Assembly: GCF_005508865.1 (NCBI RefSeq)
Contig: NZ_SCOM01000001.1
Span: 806,001-870,000 of the forward strand
Direction: 5' to 3'
From: Pseudomonas sp. F(2018)
GTDB taxonomy: Bacteria; Pseudomonadota; Gammaproteobacteria; Pseudomonadales; Pseudomonadaceae
DNA: 64,000 bases
The position numbers and the translations under genes were made by a program. The first letter of the stretch is position 1, and every line of letters starts with the position of its first letter. Shown here piece by piece: positions 24,154 to 35,012 of the stretch. The notes beneath the pieces are model-generated. The model searched no databases, was not told the origin of the DNA, and saw only the letters and a list, made by a program, of their open reading frames with translations.

Positions 24154-24846
24154 TCAGTGCAGGCGCGTGTTGCGGCGTTCCTCGACCACCGCCTCGGCCT
24201 GGCGGGCCAATTGGTCGAGCAGACGGTCACGCTGCTTCTCGGCGTCACGCATGGCCTTTTGGCCATGCTGTTTGACCAGGTAGGCGTGGATCTGCCCGAC
24301 CTCCTTGGACTGGAAGATCGGCGCCAGGTCCTGTACCGCGACCAGGCCGTCCGAGGCGTGGTCGCGGCTGTTCATCAGCACCTGCGGCCCGCGTGCGGCC
24401 AGCACCCGGAAGCCCAGGGCCTCGAAGGTCGGCACGCGGCTCGCCACGCAGGCCAGCGCGGCGTGCGGGTGGAGCAGCTGCATCTGCTGCAGCATGGCGC
24501 GGGCGATGCCCTGGCGGCGCTGGCTGGCCTGCACGGCCATGTAGGCCAAGGTGCAGGCGTGCGGGTCATCCGCGCTGGGCAGGTAGAGGGCGAAGCCCAG
24601 CACCTGGGATGGATCCTGATCGTCGAGCGCGAGAATCAGTCGGGCGCTGCTCTCCGGCTCGCTGCCCATGGCCTGCAGGTACAGGTGCACCTCGAAGCCG
24701 ATCACGTACTGGTACAGCTGGTAGAGCGGGTTGCTGGGCGTCAGCGGGGCGGGGCTGATGTCGCTGAAGTAGTCGACCACCATCTGCAGCACCTGGCTCT
24801 TCAGCGACTCGGGCGGCGGGGTGGTCAGGTGGGTGAGGGTGAACAT
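24154..24846 (-). CDS. GNAT family N-acetyltransferase
   Basis: 230 residues. The acetyl-CoA site is 'QASQRRQGIARAMLQQM' (the Q/R-x-x-G-x-A pattern, about residues 110-126), preceded by the beta-4 strand 'ACTLAYMAV'. 'FEALGFRVLAARGPQVLMNS' follows as the C-terminal strand region. A ~70-residue helical, charged tail ('MRDAEKQRDRLLDQLARQAE') extends beyond the usual fold and may bind a partner. Substrate unknown. Possibly co-transcribed with the lipoprotein gene 48 bases downstream. Confidence 0.82.
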   Translation of the reverse strand: MFTLTHLTTPPPESLKSQVLQMVVDYFSDISPAPLTPSNPLYQLYQYVIGFEVHLYLQAMGSEPESSARLILALDDQDPSQVLGFALYLPSADDPHACTLAYMAVQASQRRQGIARAMLQQMQLLHPHAALACVASRVPTFEALGFRVLAARGPQVLMNSRDHASDGLVAVQDLAPIFQSKEVGQIHAYLVKQHGQKAMRDAEKQRDRLLDQLARQAEAVVEERRNTRLH

Positions 24847-24940
24847 CGGCAGGGTGGCTCCGGGGCGGGGAGGCCCGCTTGGGAATCGGCGGGGCGGTAT
24901 TGTAGCGTCCGCCGCCGCCGATGTTTCCTACAAGCCCTTC

Positions 24941-25642
24941 TCAGGCCGGCTCCGGCGTACGCCGCGCCTGCAATTCCTCCTGCAAATGCTCCACCAGCGC
25001 ATCGACCTGGCTCATGGCCTGGGCCACCGACGCGGCCAGCAGCTCGCCGCCGACTTCCTGGCCCTCGATGGCGATCTGGTGTACGCGGGTGATGCCGATG
25101 AAGCCGAGGGCGGTGACCAGACTGGATTCCAGATGGTTCATGTGCGCCATCTGCCCGCCCGCGTCGAAGCCCACGCCGCCACGGGCCGTGAGGATCACCG
25201 CGTGCCGGGGCCGGTCGGCCAGCAGTGGGATGTACGGATCGAGCGGTTTGCTGGCGTCGAACGCCACGGTGCGGTCGGTGCGCACGATCTGGTCGATCCA
25301 CGCCTTGAGCACGGCCGGCATGCTGAAGTTGTACAGCGGCGTGCCGATCACCAGCACGTCCGCCGCCAGCAGCTCGTCGATCAGCATCTCGCTCTCCTGC
25401 AGCGTGTCGTTCATCCACGGCTCGCGCTGCTCATCTGCGGTGAAGGCGGCGGCAATCCAGTCGTGGTCGATGATGGTCGGCGGGTTCTGGCCGATGTCGC
25501 GGTAGGTGAGGCTGTCCTGTGCGCGGCGGGCCAGCCACTGGCTGACGAAGCGCTGGCTCAGGTTGCGGCTGTGCGAGCCGTGCAGGTCCTTGCCGGCGAG
25601 GCCGGGGCGGGCGCTGGCATCCAGGTGCAGTAAGTGCGGCAT
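24941..25642 (-). CDS. azoR: FMN-dependent NADH-azoreductase / quinone reductase
   Basis: 233 residues from ATG 25642 (CAGGAGA upstream). Flavodoxin-like fold: 'LLHLDASARP' with 'GSHSRNLSQRF' at the FMN phosphate site, 'LVIGTPLYNFSMPAVLKAWI' (flavin-contacting loop, the AzoR signature) and 'LTARGGVGFDAGG'. The family reduces azo dyes and quinones in the cytoplasm. It is divergent from a LysR-type gene, 119 bases apart, which probably regulates it. Confidence 0.88.
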   Translation of the reverse strand: MPHLLHLDASARPGLAGKDLHGSHSRNLSQRFVSQWLARRAQDSLTYRDIGQNPPTIIDHDWIAAAFTADEQREPWMNDTLQESEMLIDELLAADVLVIGTPLYNFSMPAVLKAWIDQIVRTDRTVAFDASKPLDPYIPLLADRPRHAVILTARGGVGFDAGGQMAHMNHLESSLVTALGFIGITRVHQIAIEGQEVGGELLAASVAQAMSQVDALVEHLQEELQARRTPEPA

Positions 25643-25761
25643 GTCGAGTCTCCTGCTTGAAGTTGTGCTCATCTGTATTTCGCAGCAGACTCAGGCTATG
25701 GCCGCCGGATAGTGGCGACAAGCGATCATTATTTTTCGATATGCCTGAGAGGAATTCATCC

Positions 25762-26661
25762 ATGAGCCAGCGCTGGCTACCCTCGCTCTCGGCCCTGCGC
25801 GCCTTCGAGGCCGCCGCTCGCCACGAGAGTGCCAAGCAGGCCGCGGAAGAACTCTCGGTGACTGCCACGGCGATCAGCCACCAGATTCGCGCGCTGGAGG
25901 AGTCGCTCGGCGTGGCGCTGTTCCTGCGCAAGCCGCGCCGGCTGGAACTGACCGCCCAGGGCCGCGAGCTGCAGCAGACGCTGGAATCGGCGTTCGACAG
26001 CATCAGCGCCACGGCCATGCGCCTCAGCGCGCTGCCCTGCCGCCAGGCCATTACCCTCAGCACCACGCCGGCGGTGGCGGTGCGCTGGCTGCTGTCCTGG
26101 GTCTGCCTGTTGCGCGAATCCCATCCGGATATCGACCTGCGCATCCACGCCTCGCACGAACCGGTGGCGCTGGATGGCGTCACCGCGGACATCGCCATCC
26201 GCTACGGCGACGGCCGCTGGCCGGGGCTGGTGGCGGAGAAGCTGTTCGACAACACCTTCATCCCTGCCTGCAGCCCGCGCCTCGGTTTGCAGGATGCTGC
26301 GGAGCTGCCCAGGCATACGCTGATTCACTTCCGTAACCAGGCCGTGGTCTCGTCGCCGCTGGACTGGGCGCTGTGGCAGAAGCAGGCCAAGGTGCCGGGG
26401 CTGGATGTCAGCGCCGGGCTGGTGTTCTCCGACGAGACCCACGCGGTCTCGGCGGCCATCGGCGGGCAGGGGGTGGCGCTGATGAGCCGGCAGCTGATCG
26501 AGGATGAGCTGAGGGAGGGGCGGTTGGTGCAGCCATTCGGGCCGGAGGTTCAGGGCAAGCCGTTCTTCCTGGTGTACCCGGAGAGCCGACGGGACGATCC
26601 GGCCATTCGAGCGGTGCGCGATTGGGTTATGACCGTGCCTGGAGGGCTTTGTACGCCGTAG
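25762..26661 (+). CDS. LysR-family transcriptional regulator (GcvA-like)
   Basis: 299 residues from ATG 25762, with GAGAGGA 8 bases upstream; ATG 25741 in the same frame is less well placed. N-terminus 'WLPSLSALRAFEAAARHESA' and 'AISHQIRALEESLGVALFLR' are typical of the GcvA/AmpR branch; the effector domain contains 'ISTTPAVAVRWLLSW'-type sequence and 'DIAIRYGDGRWPGL'. Divergent from azoR, so probably its regulator. Confidence 0.9.
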   Translation: MSQRWLPSLSALRAFEAAARHESAKQAAEELSVTATAISHQIRALEESLGVALFLRKPRRLELTAQGRELQQTLESAFDSISATAMRLSALPCRQAITLSTTPAVAVRWLLSWVCLLRESHPDIDLRIHASHEPVALDGVTADIAIRYGDGRWPGLVAEKLFDNTFIPACSPRLGLQDAAELPRHTLIHFRNQAVVSSPLDWALWQKQAKVPGLDVSAGLVFSDETHAVSAAIGGQGVALMSRQLIEDELREGRLVQPFGPEVQGKPFFLVYPESRRDDPAIRAVRDWVMTVPGGLCTP

Positions 26662-26802
26662 GTCGGGCGACTATCGCCGCATCAGTGGTGTTTGGTAGTG
26701 CGTAGGTCGGAAAGCCGCAGAGCGTTTCATTCGTCAGAAATAGGAAACGATTGAGGCAGGCAGGGCTCCACTCTCCGCAAGCCACTGAAAATGAGGTGTC
26801 AC

Positions 26803-26994
26803 ATGAGCAGCGCGAATGACAAAATCAAAGGACATGCCAACGAAGCCATCGGTAAAGTCAAAGAGGGTGTCGGTAAGGCCACCGATAATCCTCGTTTGGA
26901 GGGCAAAGGGGATGCTCAGCAAATAAAAGGCAAAGCCCAGCAGCTCAAGGGCGATGCCAAGGATGCGATCAAAAAAGGCGTCGACAAGGCCTGA
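26803..26994 (+). CDS. CsbD family stress protein
   Basis: 63 residues: 'NDKIKGHANEAIGKVKEGVG' is the CsbD signature, followed by 'LEGKGDAQQIKGKAQQLKGD'. Small, hydrophilic and Lys/Asp/Gly-rich, repeating a K-G-x(2)-x motif. Family members are induced by general stress; the molecular role is unknown. Start at ATG 26803 rather than 26791, because the family begins M-S/N-x-D/K. Its codons are less GC-rich than neighbours, which its Lys-rich composition explains. Confidence 0.88.
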   Translation: MSSANDKIKGHANEAIGKVKEGVGKATDNPRLEGKGDAQQIKGKAQQLKGDAKDAIKKGVDKA

Positions 26995-27035
26995 TAGCAA
27001 GGCTCTGGCACTTGGTAGCTGGAGTGTCGAGGCTC

Positions 27036-27060
27036 CATTCCCACGCCCTGCGTGGGAATG
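27036..27060. repeat. Short palindrome (CATTCCCACG family)
   Basis: 10-bp arms CATTCCCACG / CGTGGGAATG with loop CCCTG, a hairpin type I recognise as a recurrent Pseudomonas intergenic repeat. It follows the CsbD gene by 41 bases and may terminate it, although no U-tract follows. I see nothing else identifiable in the surrounding gene-free stretch 26995-27331. Confidence 0.6.
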
Positions 27061-27331
27061 CTCAGGGTTATCCACCCTAACGTGGCCCGCATTGGGGTGA
27101 TGAAACCGCGAAGCGTTTTCCACCGGGATATCCGGGCTACCTGCCAGACGGTTCCGTTCGTCTTGCCAGCCGTTCGCTGGGCGGTTTAGCATCGCCCCGT
27201 CCACGCGTTCCGCGTCGACCGTAAGCGTTCACGTCAACCAACGCGCCCCATCAACTCCGGCATTGCCGGGGCTGTTTGCCCGTATGCGGGCGAAAGGCGC
27301 CTTTGCTTGACCGGACTCAGGAGATCACTCC

Positions 27332-27601
27332 ATGAACGCTTCTACCAAATCCACCATTGTCTTCGGCATTCCCAAGCTTCCTGCGCGTTATGGCGCATGG
27401 GTGATGCCGCTGCTGCTATCAATTTTCATGACCTGCATCGTGTCCTTGATCAGTACGTTCAAGGGCATCGGTTGGTCGCCGCAGTTTGCCCTCAAGTGGC
27501 TCGCCGCTTGGGGGCTTTCTTGGGTGATCGCGTTTCCCGTTTTGTTGCTGGTGTTGCCGTTGGTGCGGAGGGCGACGATGGTGCTGGTTAGGGCTAGCTG
27601 A
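27332..27601 (+). CDS. DUF2798 family small membrane protein
   Basis: 89 residues with two membrane helices ('WVMPLLLSIFMTCIVSLIST' and 'LAAWGLSWVIAFPVLLLVLP') and a short basic tail. The motif order, Pro-rich 'FGIPKLPARYGAW' start and the F-P-x-x-L-L-V second helix are typical for DUF2798, of unknown function. CAGGAG lies upstream. Confidence 0.85.
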   Translation: MNASTKSTIVFGIPKLPARYGAWVMPLLLSIFMTCIVSLISTFKGIGWSPQFALKWLAAWGLSWVIAFPVLLLVLPLVRRATMVLVRAS

Positions 27602-28295
27602 CGGCGGTGTATTCAGGCCGAGATCGCTTTGGCGGCTCGGCCTGATCTTGGGCTCTGGGGATTTCGTGCCGCTGCTCGTTATTGCGTGTGATTTGGCAGT
27701 GGTTCCGCCCTGCTGGGCGGGTTCCTTTTGGCAGTCGCCCCAAAAGGAACCAAAAGGTCTTGCCCCGCCATCCGGCCCTGCGCTTCGCTCCGGGTTCGTT
27801 CGCTCCATCATTGCTCCGAGGGTCGGCTTACAAGGGCCATCCATGGCCCTTTAAGCCTTTCGCCGCATCCATGCGGCTCACCCCTCTACACAACGATTCC
27901 GCTCACCCTCCTGAAGGGGCGTTTGGCGTTGCCTGAGGGCACGGTGTTGTTTCTGTAGGGTGTTACTCGCCCGAAGGGCAGTACACCGTTCCGGTGTGGT
28001 GGGCTGCCTGCGGCGAGACCACCCTACAAAGCAATTCCTGCGAACTCCATCAGGGGCGCGCAGCGCTCAGAGAAACCATCAAGCAACTCGGAGCCCGAGT
28101 CCCCGGAAGGAGGGGAGTCGAGCGTAGCGAGACCCGGATTTCGGGGTGCCCTTCTCTTTGGTTACTTTCTCTTGGGCACGCAAGAGAAAGTGACTCGCCG
28201 TAGGGCGAAAGGAGAGAACTCGTTTAGCTCAGTGGTTTAGAAAATAAATTAGGCCATTTCTGTTAGCGGATTGACTTCAAAAAAAGAATGGAAAG
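27602..28295. repeat. Gene-free ~0.7 kb of palindromic repeats
   Basis: No credible gene. It holds a 12-bp inverted repeat GGTTCCTTTTGG / CCAAAAGGAACC (27720-27731 and 27740-27751), a second stem ACTTTCTCTTG / CAAGAGAAAGT (28164-28174 and 28181-28191), and a GTAGGGTG...CACCCTAC pair (about 27956 to 28025) of the REP type. Short open frames here look like translations of repeats I know from many Pseudomonas intergenic regions. It separates the DUF2798 gene from the AT-rich HEAT gene and probably terminates transcription from both sides. Confidence 0.65.
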
Positions 28296-29672
28296 CTATT
28301 TAGGGGATTCGCTTAATTTGGATTGTGTTTTTATAGCATCTCTGATGTAGTGGATTTTATCGCGTGGGCTGTGCTCTAAAAGATATAACAGTAACTCCCT
28401 TGATTCAGGGCCTGGTATTTCTTCACAAGCTTTGATGACCGAGTACCCTCTGCGGAAGATTCCATCAGTGTCCGCAATCGCAGCAGCCAGAGCAGGAAAT
28501 CCTTTGGGGTTGCCTAGCTTAATCAAGGTTTTTGCAACTCGTACTATGTCAGCACTTGGTTCACTTAGCAGTTCTTCAAGAGTGGCTACGCAATCAGTGT
28601 TGGTTTCATAGAGCGTTAACGCGGCGGCTTGGCGAACGTTAACGAATTCTGATTCCAGCGATTTCGTTAGCTCTGACTTGGCGTCTAGATTCTTAAGTTG
28701 GATTAGTGCATCGGTTAAATCAGTGGTGTCTCGTGGAGTACGGGATTTTTCTAGTTCTTTAATTATTGCCGGAATAGCTTCAGGGGCTTGAATTTTGGCC
28801 AGTGCAAGTGCAGTTTGCATGCTTGGAGGGAGTTTCGTTATATCAGAGATGCTGGCAGGATCGCCGATATTGGCAAGTGCGTGAAGGATGTCTGTCTGCA
28901 AATCTTTACTGATTGAGTGAGTATAGAACTCGCGCTCAAGCCCTTGGCTAGGGGCTTTCATTAGGTCGAGTAGTGGCTGGGTCGCAGACTTGTCCTTGGT
29001 TGCTCCTAGGGCTGAAATAGCAACTTTTAGAACCTCGGCGTATTGACTTTTTAGTGCGGCCAAAAGTGCGGGATTTGATTTTGGTTTTACGGAACCAACC
29101 AAAATACTCCTTAGTGCGTTAATTGCTTCGCTGTTATCCTTCTTCTTCTCCCTGGATTCAGCGCTTAGCAAGGTTATGGCTTGAATGATGTCTTGTGTCC
29201 AGGTCTCGTCGGCTTGTATTCGGATGCTATCAATCGCTGCGCTGCGAACGGTGTTCGAGCGGTGTTTCAGTCCATGGAAAAGTATTTTCTGAACATTAGG
29301 TGAGCTTATATTTCCAAGTGTCCTGTATGCTGAGCTGGCGTCATCTGATGACTTGGATTTTGTAATCTTTATAAGAGTTGGAACTGCCTCTTCTGTGTAG
29401 GTGATGAACAGCGAATTTTTCGCAATCTCACCAAGCGGGAAGGCTTCTGATGATAAGAGAAGCAGTTTTTCTGCTGAAGTGTTACACGCTACAAGTGCAT
29501 GTTGGATGATCAGGAAATTCCTTTCGCTTGCAGATCTTGCGTATTCGATCAGGAATTCTATGGCGGGCTCCTTTGGAAGCTTTTCAAGCTCTGAGAAGAG
29601 CTGCTGTTCTTTTTCGTAGTCTCGCTCCTTTAGCTTTTCGAGGGACTCCAGTAAAAGAATTAAACTGCGCAT
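28296..29672 (-). CDS. HEAT-repeat protein of foreign base composition
   Basis: 458 residues, all-helical, built of ~30-40-residue HEAT-like units, for example 'SPNVQKILFHGLKHRSNTVR', 'YAEVLKVAISALGATKDKSA', 'EFVNVRQAAALTLYETNTDC' and 'SADIVRVAKTLIKLGNPKGF'. Such solenoids bind proteins. No leader, membrane helix or catalytic motif. ATG 29672 has AAGGAC upstream. The gene is visibly AT-rich (many TTT, AAT, TTA-type codons), whereas all neighbours are strongly GC-biased, so recent acquisition is likely. It lies alone between repeats and the nrdB terminator. What it binds is unknown; defence-related proteins often use such scaffolds, but nothing nearby supports that. Confidence 0.8.
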   Translation of the reverse strand: MRSLILLLESLEKLKERDYEKEQQLFSELEKLPKEPAIEFLIEYARSASERNFLIIQHALVACNTSAEKLLLLSSEAFPLGEIAKNSLFITYTEEAVPTLIKITKSKSSDDASSAYRTLGNISSPNVQKILFHGLKHRSNTVRSAAIDSIRIQADETWTQDIIQAITLLSAESREKKKDNSEAINALRSILVGSVKPKSNPALLAALKSQYAEVLKVAISALGATKDKSATQPLLDLMKAPSQGLEREFYTHSISKDLQTDILHALANIGDPASISDITKLPPSMQTALALAKIQAPEAIPAIIKELEKSRTPRDTTDLTDALIQLKNLDAKSELTKSLESEFVNVRQAAALTLYETNTDCVATLEELLSEPSADIVRVAKTLIKLGNPKGFPALAAAIADTDGIFRRGYSVIKACEEIPGPESRELLLYLLEHSPRDKIHYIRDAIKTQSKLSESPK

Positions 29673-29725
29673 TATTTGTCCTTGCGTTTATGTTAATCGC
29701 ATCCTGCTGCTGTTTTTTGCTCTAT

Positions 29726-29754
29726 AAAAAAGCCCCGCACTAGGCGGGGCTTTT
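29726..29754 (-). terminator. Rho-independent terminator of nrdB
   Basis: 11-bp stem AAAAGCCCCGC / GCGGGGCTTTT, loop ACTAG (29728-29754). Read on the minus strand it ends in six T, so it is a strong terminator 77 bases after nrdB. On the plus strand TTTTAG also follows. Confidence 0.85.
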
Positions 29755-29830
29755 AGTTTCTCTCGCTACCCCGAACATCCGTACTCAGGTAAAGCGCTTG
29801 TAATGTGTCCTAACGGCCTAGACCTAGGAA

Positions 29831-31075
29831 TTAATCCCAGCTCAACGCACCACCAGTCTGATACTCGATTACGCGAGTCTCGAAGAAGTTCTTCTCTTTC
29901 TTCAGGTCCATGATCTCGCTCATCCACGGGAACGGGTTGCTGGTGCCCGGGTATTCCTCTTTCAGGCCGATCTGGGTCAGGCGGCGGTTGGCGATGAACT
30001 TGAGGTAGTCCTCCATCATGGCCGCGTTCATGCCCAGTACGCCGCGCGGCATAGTGTCGCGAGCGTATTCGATCTCCAGCTGGGTGCCCTGCAGGATCAT
30101 CTGGGTCGCTTCGTCCTTCATCTGGGCGTCCCACAGATGCGGGTTCTCGATCTTGATCTGGTTGATCACGTCGATACCGAAGTTCAGGTGCATGGACTCG
30201 TCGCGCAGGATGTACTGGAACTGCTCGGCGGTGCCGGTCATCTTGTTGCGGCGGCCCATGGAGAGGATCTGGGTGAAGCCGCAGTAGAAGAAGATGCCTT
30301 CCAGTACGCAGTAGTAGGCGATCAGGTTGCGCAGGAACTGGCGGTCGGTTTCCGGGGTGCCGGTCTGGAACTGCGGGTCGGAGATCGAGCGGGTGTACTT
30401 GAGGCCCCAGGAGGCCTTCTTCGCGACGCTCGGGATCTCGTGGTACATGTTGAAGATCTCGCCTTCATCCATGCCCAGCGACTCGATGCAGTACTGGTAG
30501 GCGTGGGTGTGGATCGCTTCCTCGAAGGCCTGGCGCAGGATGTACTGGCGGCACTCGGGATTGGTGATCAGGCGGTACACGGCCAGCACCAGGTTGTTGG
30601 CAACCAGGCTGTCGGCGGTGGAGAAGAAGCCGAGGTTGCGCATGACGATGCGGCGCTCGTCGTCGCTGAGGCCGTCCTTGCTCTTCCACAGAGCGATGTC
30701 GGCGTTCATGTTCACTTCCTGCGGCATCCAGTGGTTGGCGCAACCATCCAGATACTTCTGCCAGGCCCAGTCGTACTTGAAGGGTACGAGCTGGTTGAGG
30801 TCGGCGCGGGCGTTGATCATCTGCTTGTCGCCGACGTGTACGCGGGCGGCGGAGCCTTCCAGATCGTCCAGACCTTCCTGGATGTCCAGGTCGTTCAGGG
30901 CCTTCTTGGCGCGGGCGACGGCGTCGGAGTCGTCGGCCGATACGGCGCGGGCGTCTTCCACGGAGCCGGCGGCTTCGTCGTCCAGTTTGTCGATGGCGGC
31001 GCCGACTACGGGAGCGGCAGGCTTGGCGGCCGCTTCGGTGGCATCTTCCTTATCGAATTCGTCCCAGCTGAGCAT
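29831..31075 (-). CDS. nrdB: Class I ribonucleotide reductase, beta (R2) subunit
   Basis: 414 residues from ATG 31075 (GCAGGAGACC upstream). NrdB houses the di-iron centre and tyrosyl radical passed to NrdA for deoxyribonucleotide synthesis. Metal ligands are visible at Asp155 ('STADSL'), Glu186 and His189 ('EEAIH'), with the radical Tyr193 in 'HTHAY'; later '[10 protein letters not shown]' and '[10 protein letters not shown]' give the remaining Glu/Glu/His. The acidic N-terminal ~80 residues are an extension absent from E. coli NrdB. Overall it belongs to the Chlamydia-like branch ('[15 protein letters not shown]'), but with Asp and Tyr where class Ic has Glu and Phe. Lies 378 bases after nrdA. 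Confidence 0.95.
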   Translation of the reverse strand: MLSWDEFDKEDATEAAAKPAAPVVGAAIDKLDDEAAGSVEDARAVSADDSDAVARAKKALNDLDIQEGLDDLEGSAARVHVGDKQMINARADLNQLVPFKYDWAWQKYLDGCANHWMPQEVNMNADIALWKSKDGLSDDERRIVMRNLGFFSTADSLVANNLVLAVYRLITNPECRQYILRQAFEEAIHTHAYQYCIESLGMDEGEIFNMYHEIPSVAKKASWGLKYTRSISDPQFQTGTPETDRQFLRNLIAYYCVLEGIFFYCGFTQILSMGRRNKMTGTAEQFQYILRDESMHLNFGIDVINQIKIENPHLWDAQMKDEATQMILQGTQLEIEYARDTMPRGVLGMNAAMMEDYLKFIANRRLTQIGLKEEYPGTSNPFPWMSEIMDLKKEKNFFETRVIEYQTGGALSWD

Positions 31076-31244
31076 GGTGGTCTCCTGCTTGGTCATCGGG
31101 CCGTGTTTCTGTTCGGCCTGTATGAATGTCCAGTAATTCTGATTATGTTCCGTTGCGATCTGCACGCAAGGGTTAAACCCTGCCACCCGTCGGTGGCGCC
31201 CAGGCCCGCAGAGCGGGCGAGGGGAGTGTTCGTGGGGCTGGTTT

Positions 31245-31280
31245 CCCTCACCCCTGGCCCCTCTCCCGAGGGGAAAGGGG
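31245..31280. repeat. CCCTCACCCC-type palindrome in the nrdA-nrdB gap
   Basis: CCCTCACCCC followed by CCCCTCTCCCGAGGGG and AAAGGGG, a sequence related to the one at 63448. The nrdA-nrdB gap (31076-31453) contains no gene that I can support; apart from this repeat it holds only the nrdB ribosome site and unassigned sequence. The palindrome could attenuate transcription between nrdA and nrdB. Confidence 0.55.
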
Positions 31281-31453
31281 AAACAAACTGTCCGAGTTGC
31301 TTTTGGCTTTTAGCCTCGGCAACTCGGTGCAAGCGCGAAGCTGAGCGAGTGAGCGCTAGGCGCCTGGCTGGTCCGAGCCCCTGAGCGTGCTACTGCACGT
31401 GATGGGGGCGGACCTGCCGGGCAACAACGCGGGCGCCGCTCAGATTCGTGCGC

Positions 31454-34336
<2,883 letters not shown>

Positions 34337-34664
34337 GAGGTTCTCCACTTCTAATTGGTTTGGACACCTGAGGTGCCTTGTGTTCATTCCATTGAAAAAC
34401 GTCACGAAATCCGGCGTTCCAGCCAGGCATCGAGAAAAGCATTCTTTGGGGCAGTAAGGGCGCGGACTTCAAGCGCCTTCCTGGCTCCAAAGTCGGTGAC
34501 GAGGCCGCAGGCTGTACCACTAGGGATAGTGGTGGGCGCCTGTGGCTGCGTACCTGTTCGGCGTATCTAGGGGGCTTGCTGCGCTGTCCGTGCCGCGACC
34601 ATCCACCGCTGCGGCGGATGTGTGGGAAGTGCTACCGGTAGCGAGCGGATCGGGCCCCTCTGCA

Positions 34665-34714
34665 TTCTTTTTTCTTAGTGTCCGGTGCCTCGTAAAAACA
34701 CCATATGTAGGTGT
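34665..34714 (-). promoter_or_regulatory. NrdR-type box pair upstream of nrdA
   Basis: ACACCATATGTAGGTGT (34698-34714) is a palindrome fitting the NrdR consensus ACAC-w-ATAT-n-T-w-GTGT. A weaker half-match ending TTAGTGT lies at 34665-34681, 33 bases away (about three helical turns), as usual for NrdR pairs. NrdR represses ribonucleotide reductase genes when dATP/ATP is high. The remaining gene-free sequence between nrdA and the response regulator gene (34337-35012) holds these and the DnaA sites listed separately. Confidence 0.6.
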
Positions 34715-34782
34715 GAGGCGCGATGGGGATACAAGATAATGCGCTAACGGGGGCATTGCAAGGGAAGGGTGGGGGGCAATTC

Positions 34783-34814
34783 TGTGGATAACTTGTGGGT
34801 GAATTGTGGGTGAA
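34783..34814 (-). promoter_or_regulatory. DnaA box and tandem DnaA-like repeats upstream of nrdA
   Basis: TGTGGATAA (34783-34791) is, on the minus strand, TTATCCACA, the perfect DnaA box. It is followed by two identical 11-base copies of TTGTGGGTGAA (34793-34803 and 34804-34814), which on the minus strand read TTCACCCACAA, two mismatches from a box. In E. coli nrdAB is controlled by DnaA through upstream boxes, and the position here (about 450 bases before nrdA) suggests a similar link to replication initiation. Confidence 0.65.
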
Positions 34815-34921
34815 ATTCGCGGGAATCGCGGCAAGCCCCATGAACCCTGGCTTCTACCGTTCGTCGACCCTGGTGAGCGGGTTTGCCGGCCGGGAAAAGT
34901 ATTCTGCGGGCGTGGAAGCTA

Positions 34922-34938
34922 ACACAATATCTAGTGTT
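34922..34938. promoter_or_regulatory. Second NrdR-like palindrome near the response regulator gene
   Basis: ACACAATATCTAGTGTT is the best match to the NrdR consensus in the window. It lies 75 bases before the response regulator start and about 585 bases before nrdA. No paired box was found 31-33 bases to either side, so it may be chance or a site controlling the divergent two-component operon. Confidence 0.4.
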
Positions 34939-35012
34939 TCTGGCATGCGCTGTGCTAACCGTTCGCGGTTGTTACAATGCCGCCACTATGGCGTTCCCGC
35001 TGGAGAGAATTC

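Noticed and set aside
27648..27958. Short open frames in the 27.6-28.0 kb stretch
   Set aside because: They are translations of palindromic repeats in several overlapping frames, with no ribosome site or domain.
27036..28191. CRISPR-like repeats
   Set aside because: The repeats are single palindromes of different sequence without regular spacing or spacers, and there are no cas genes in the window.
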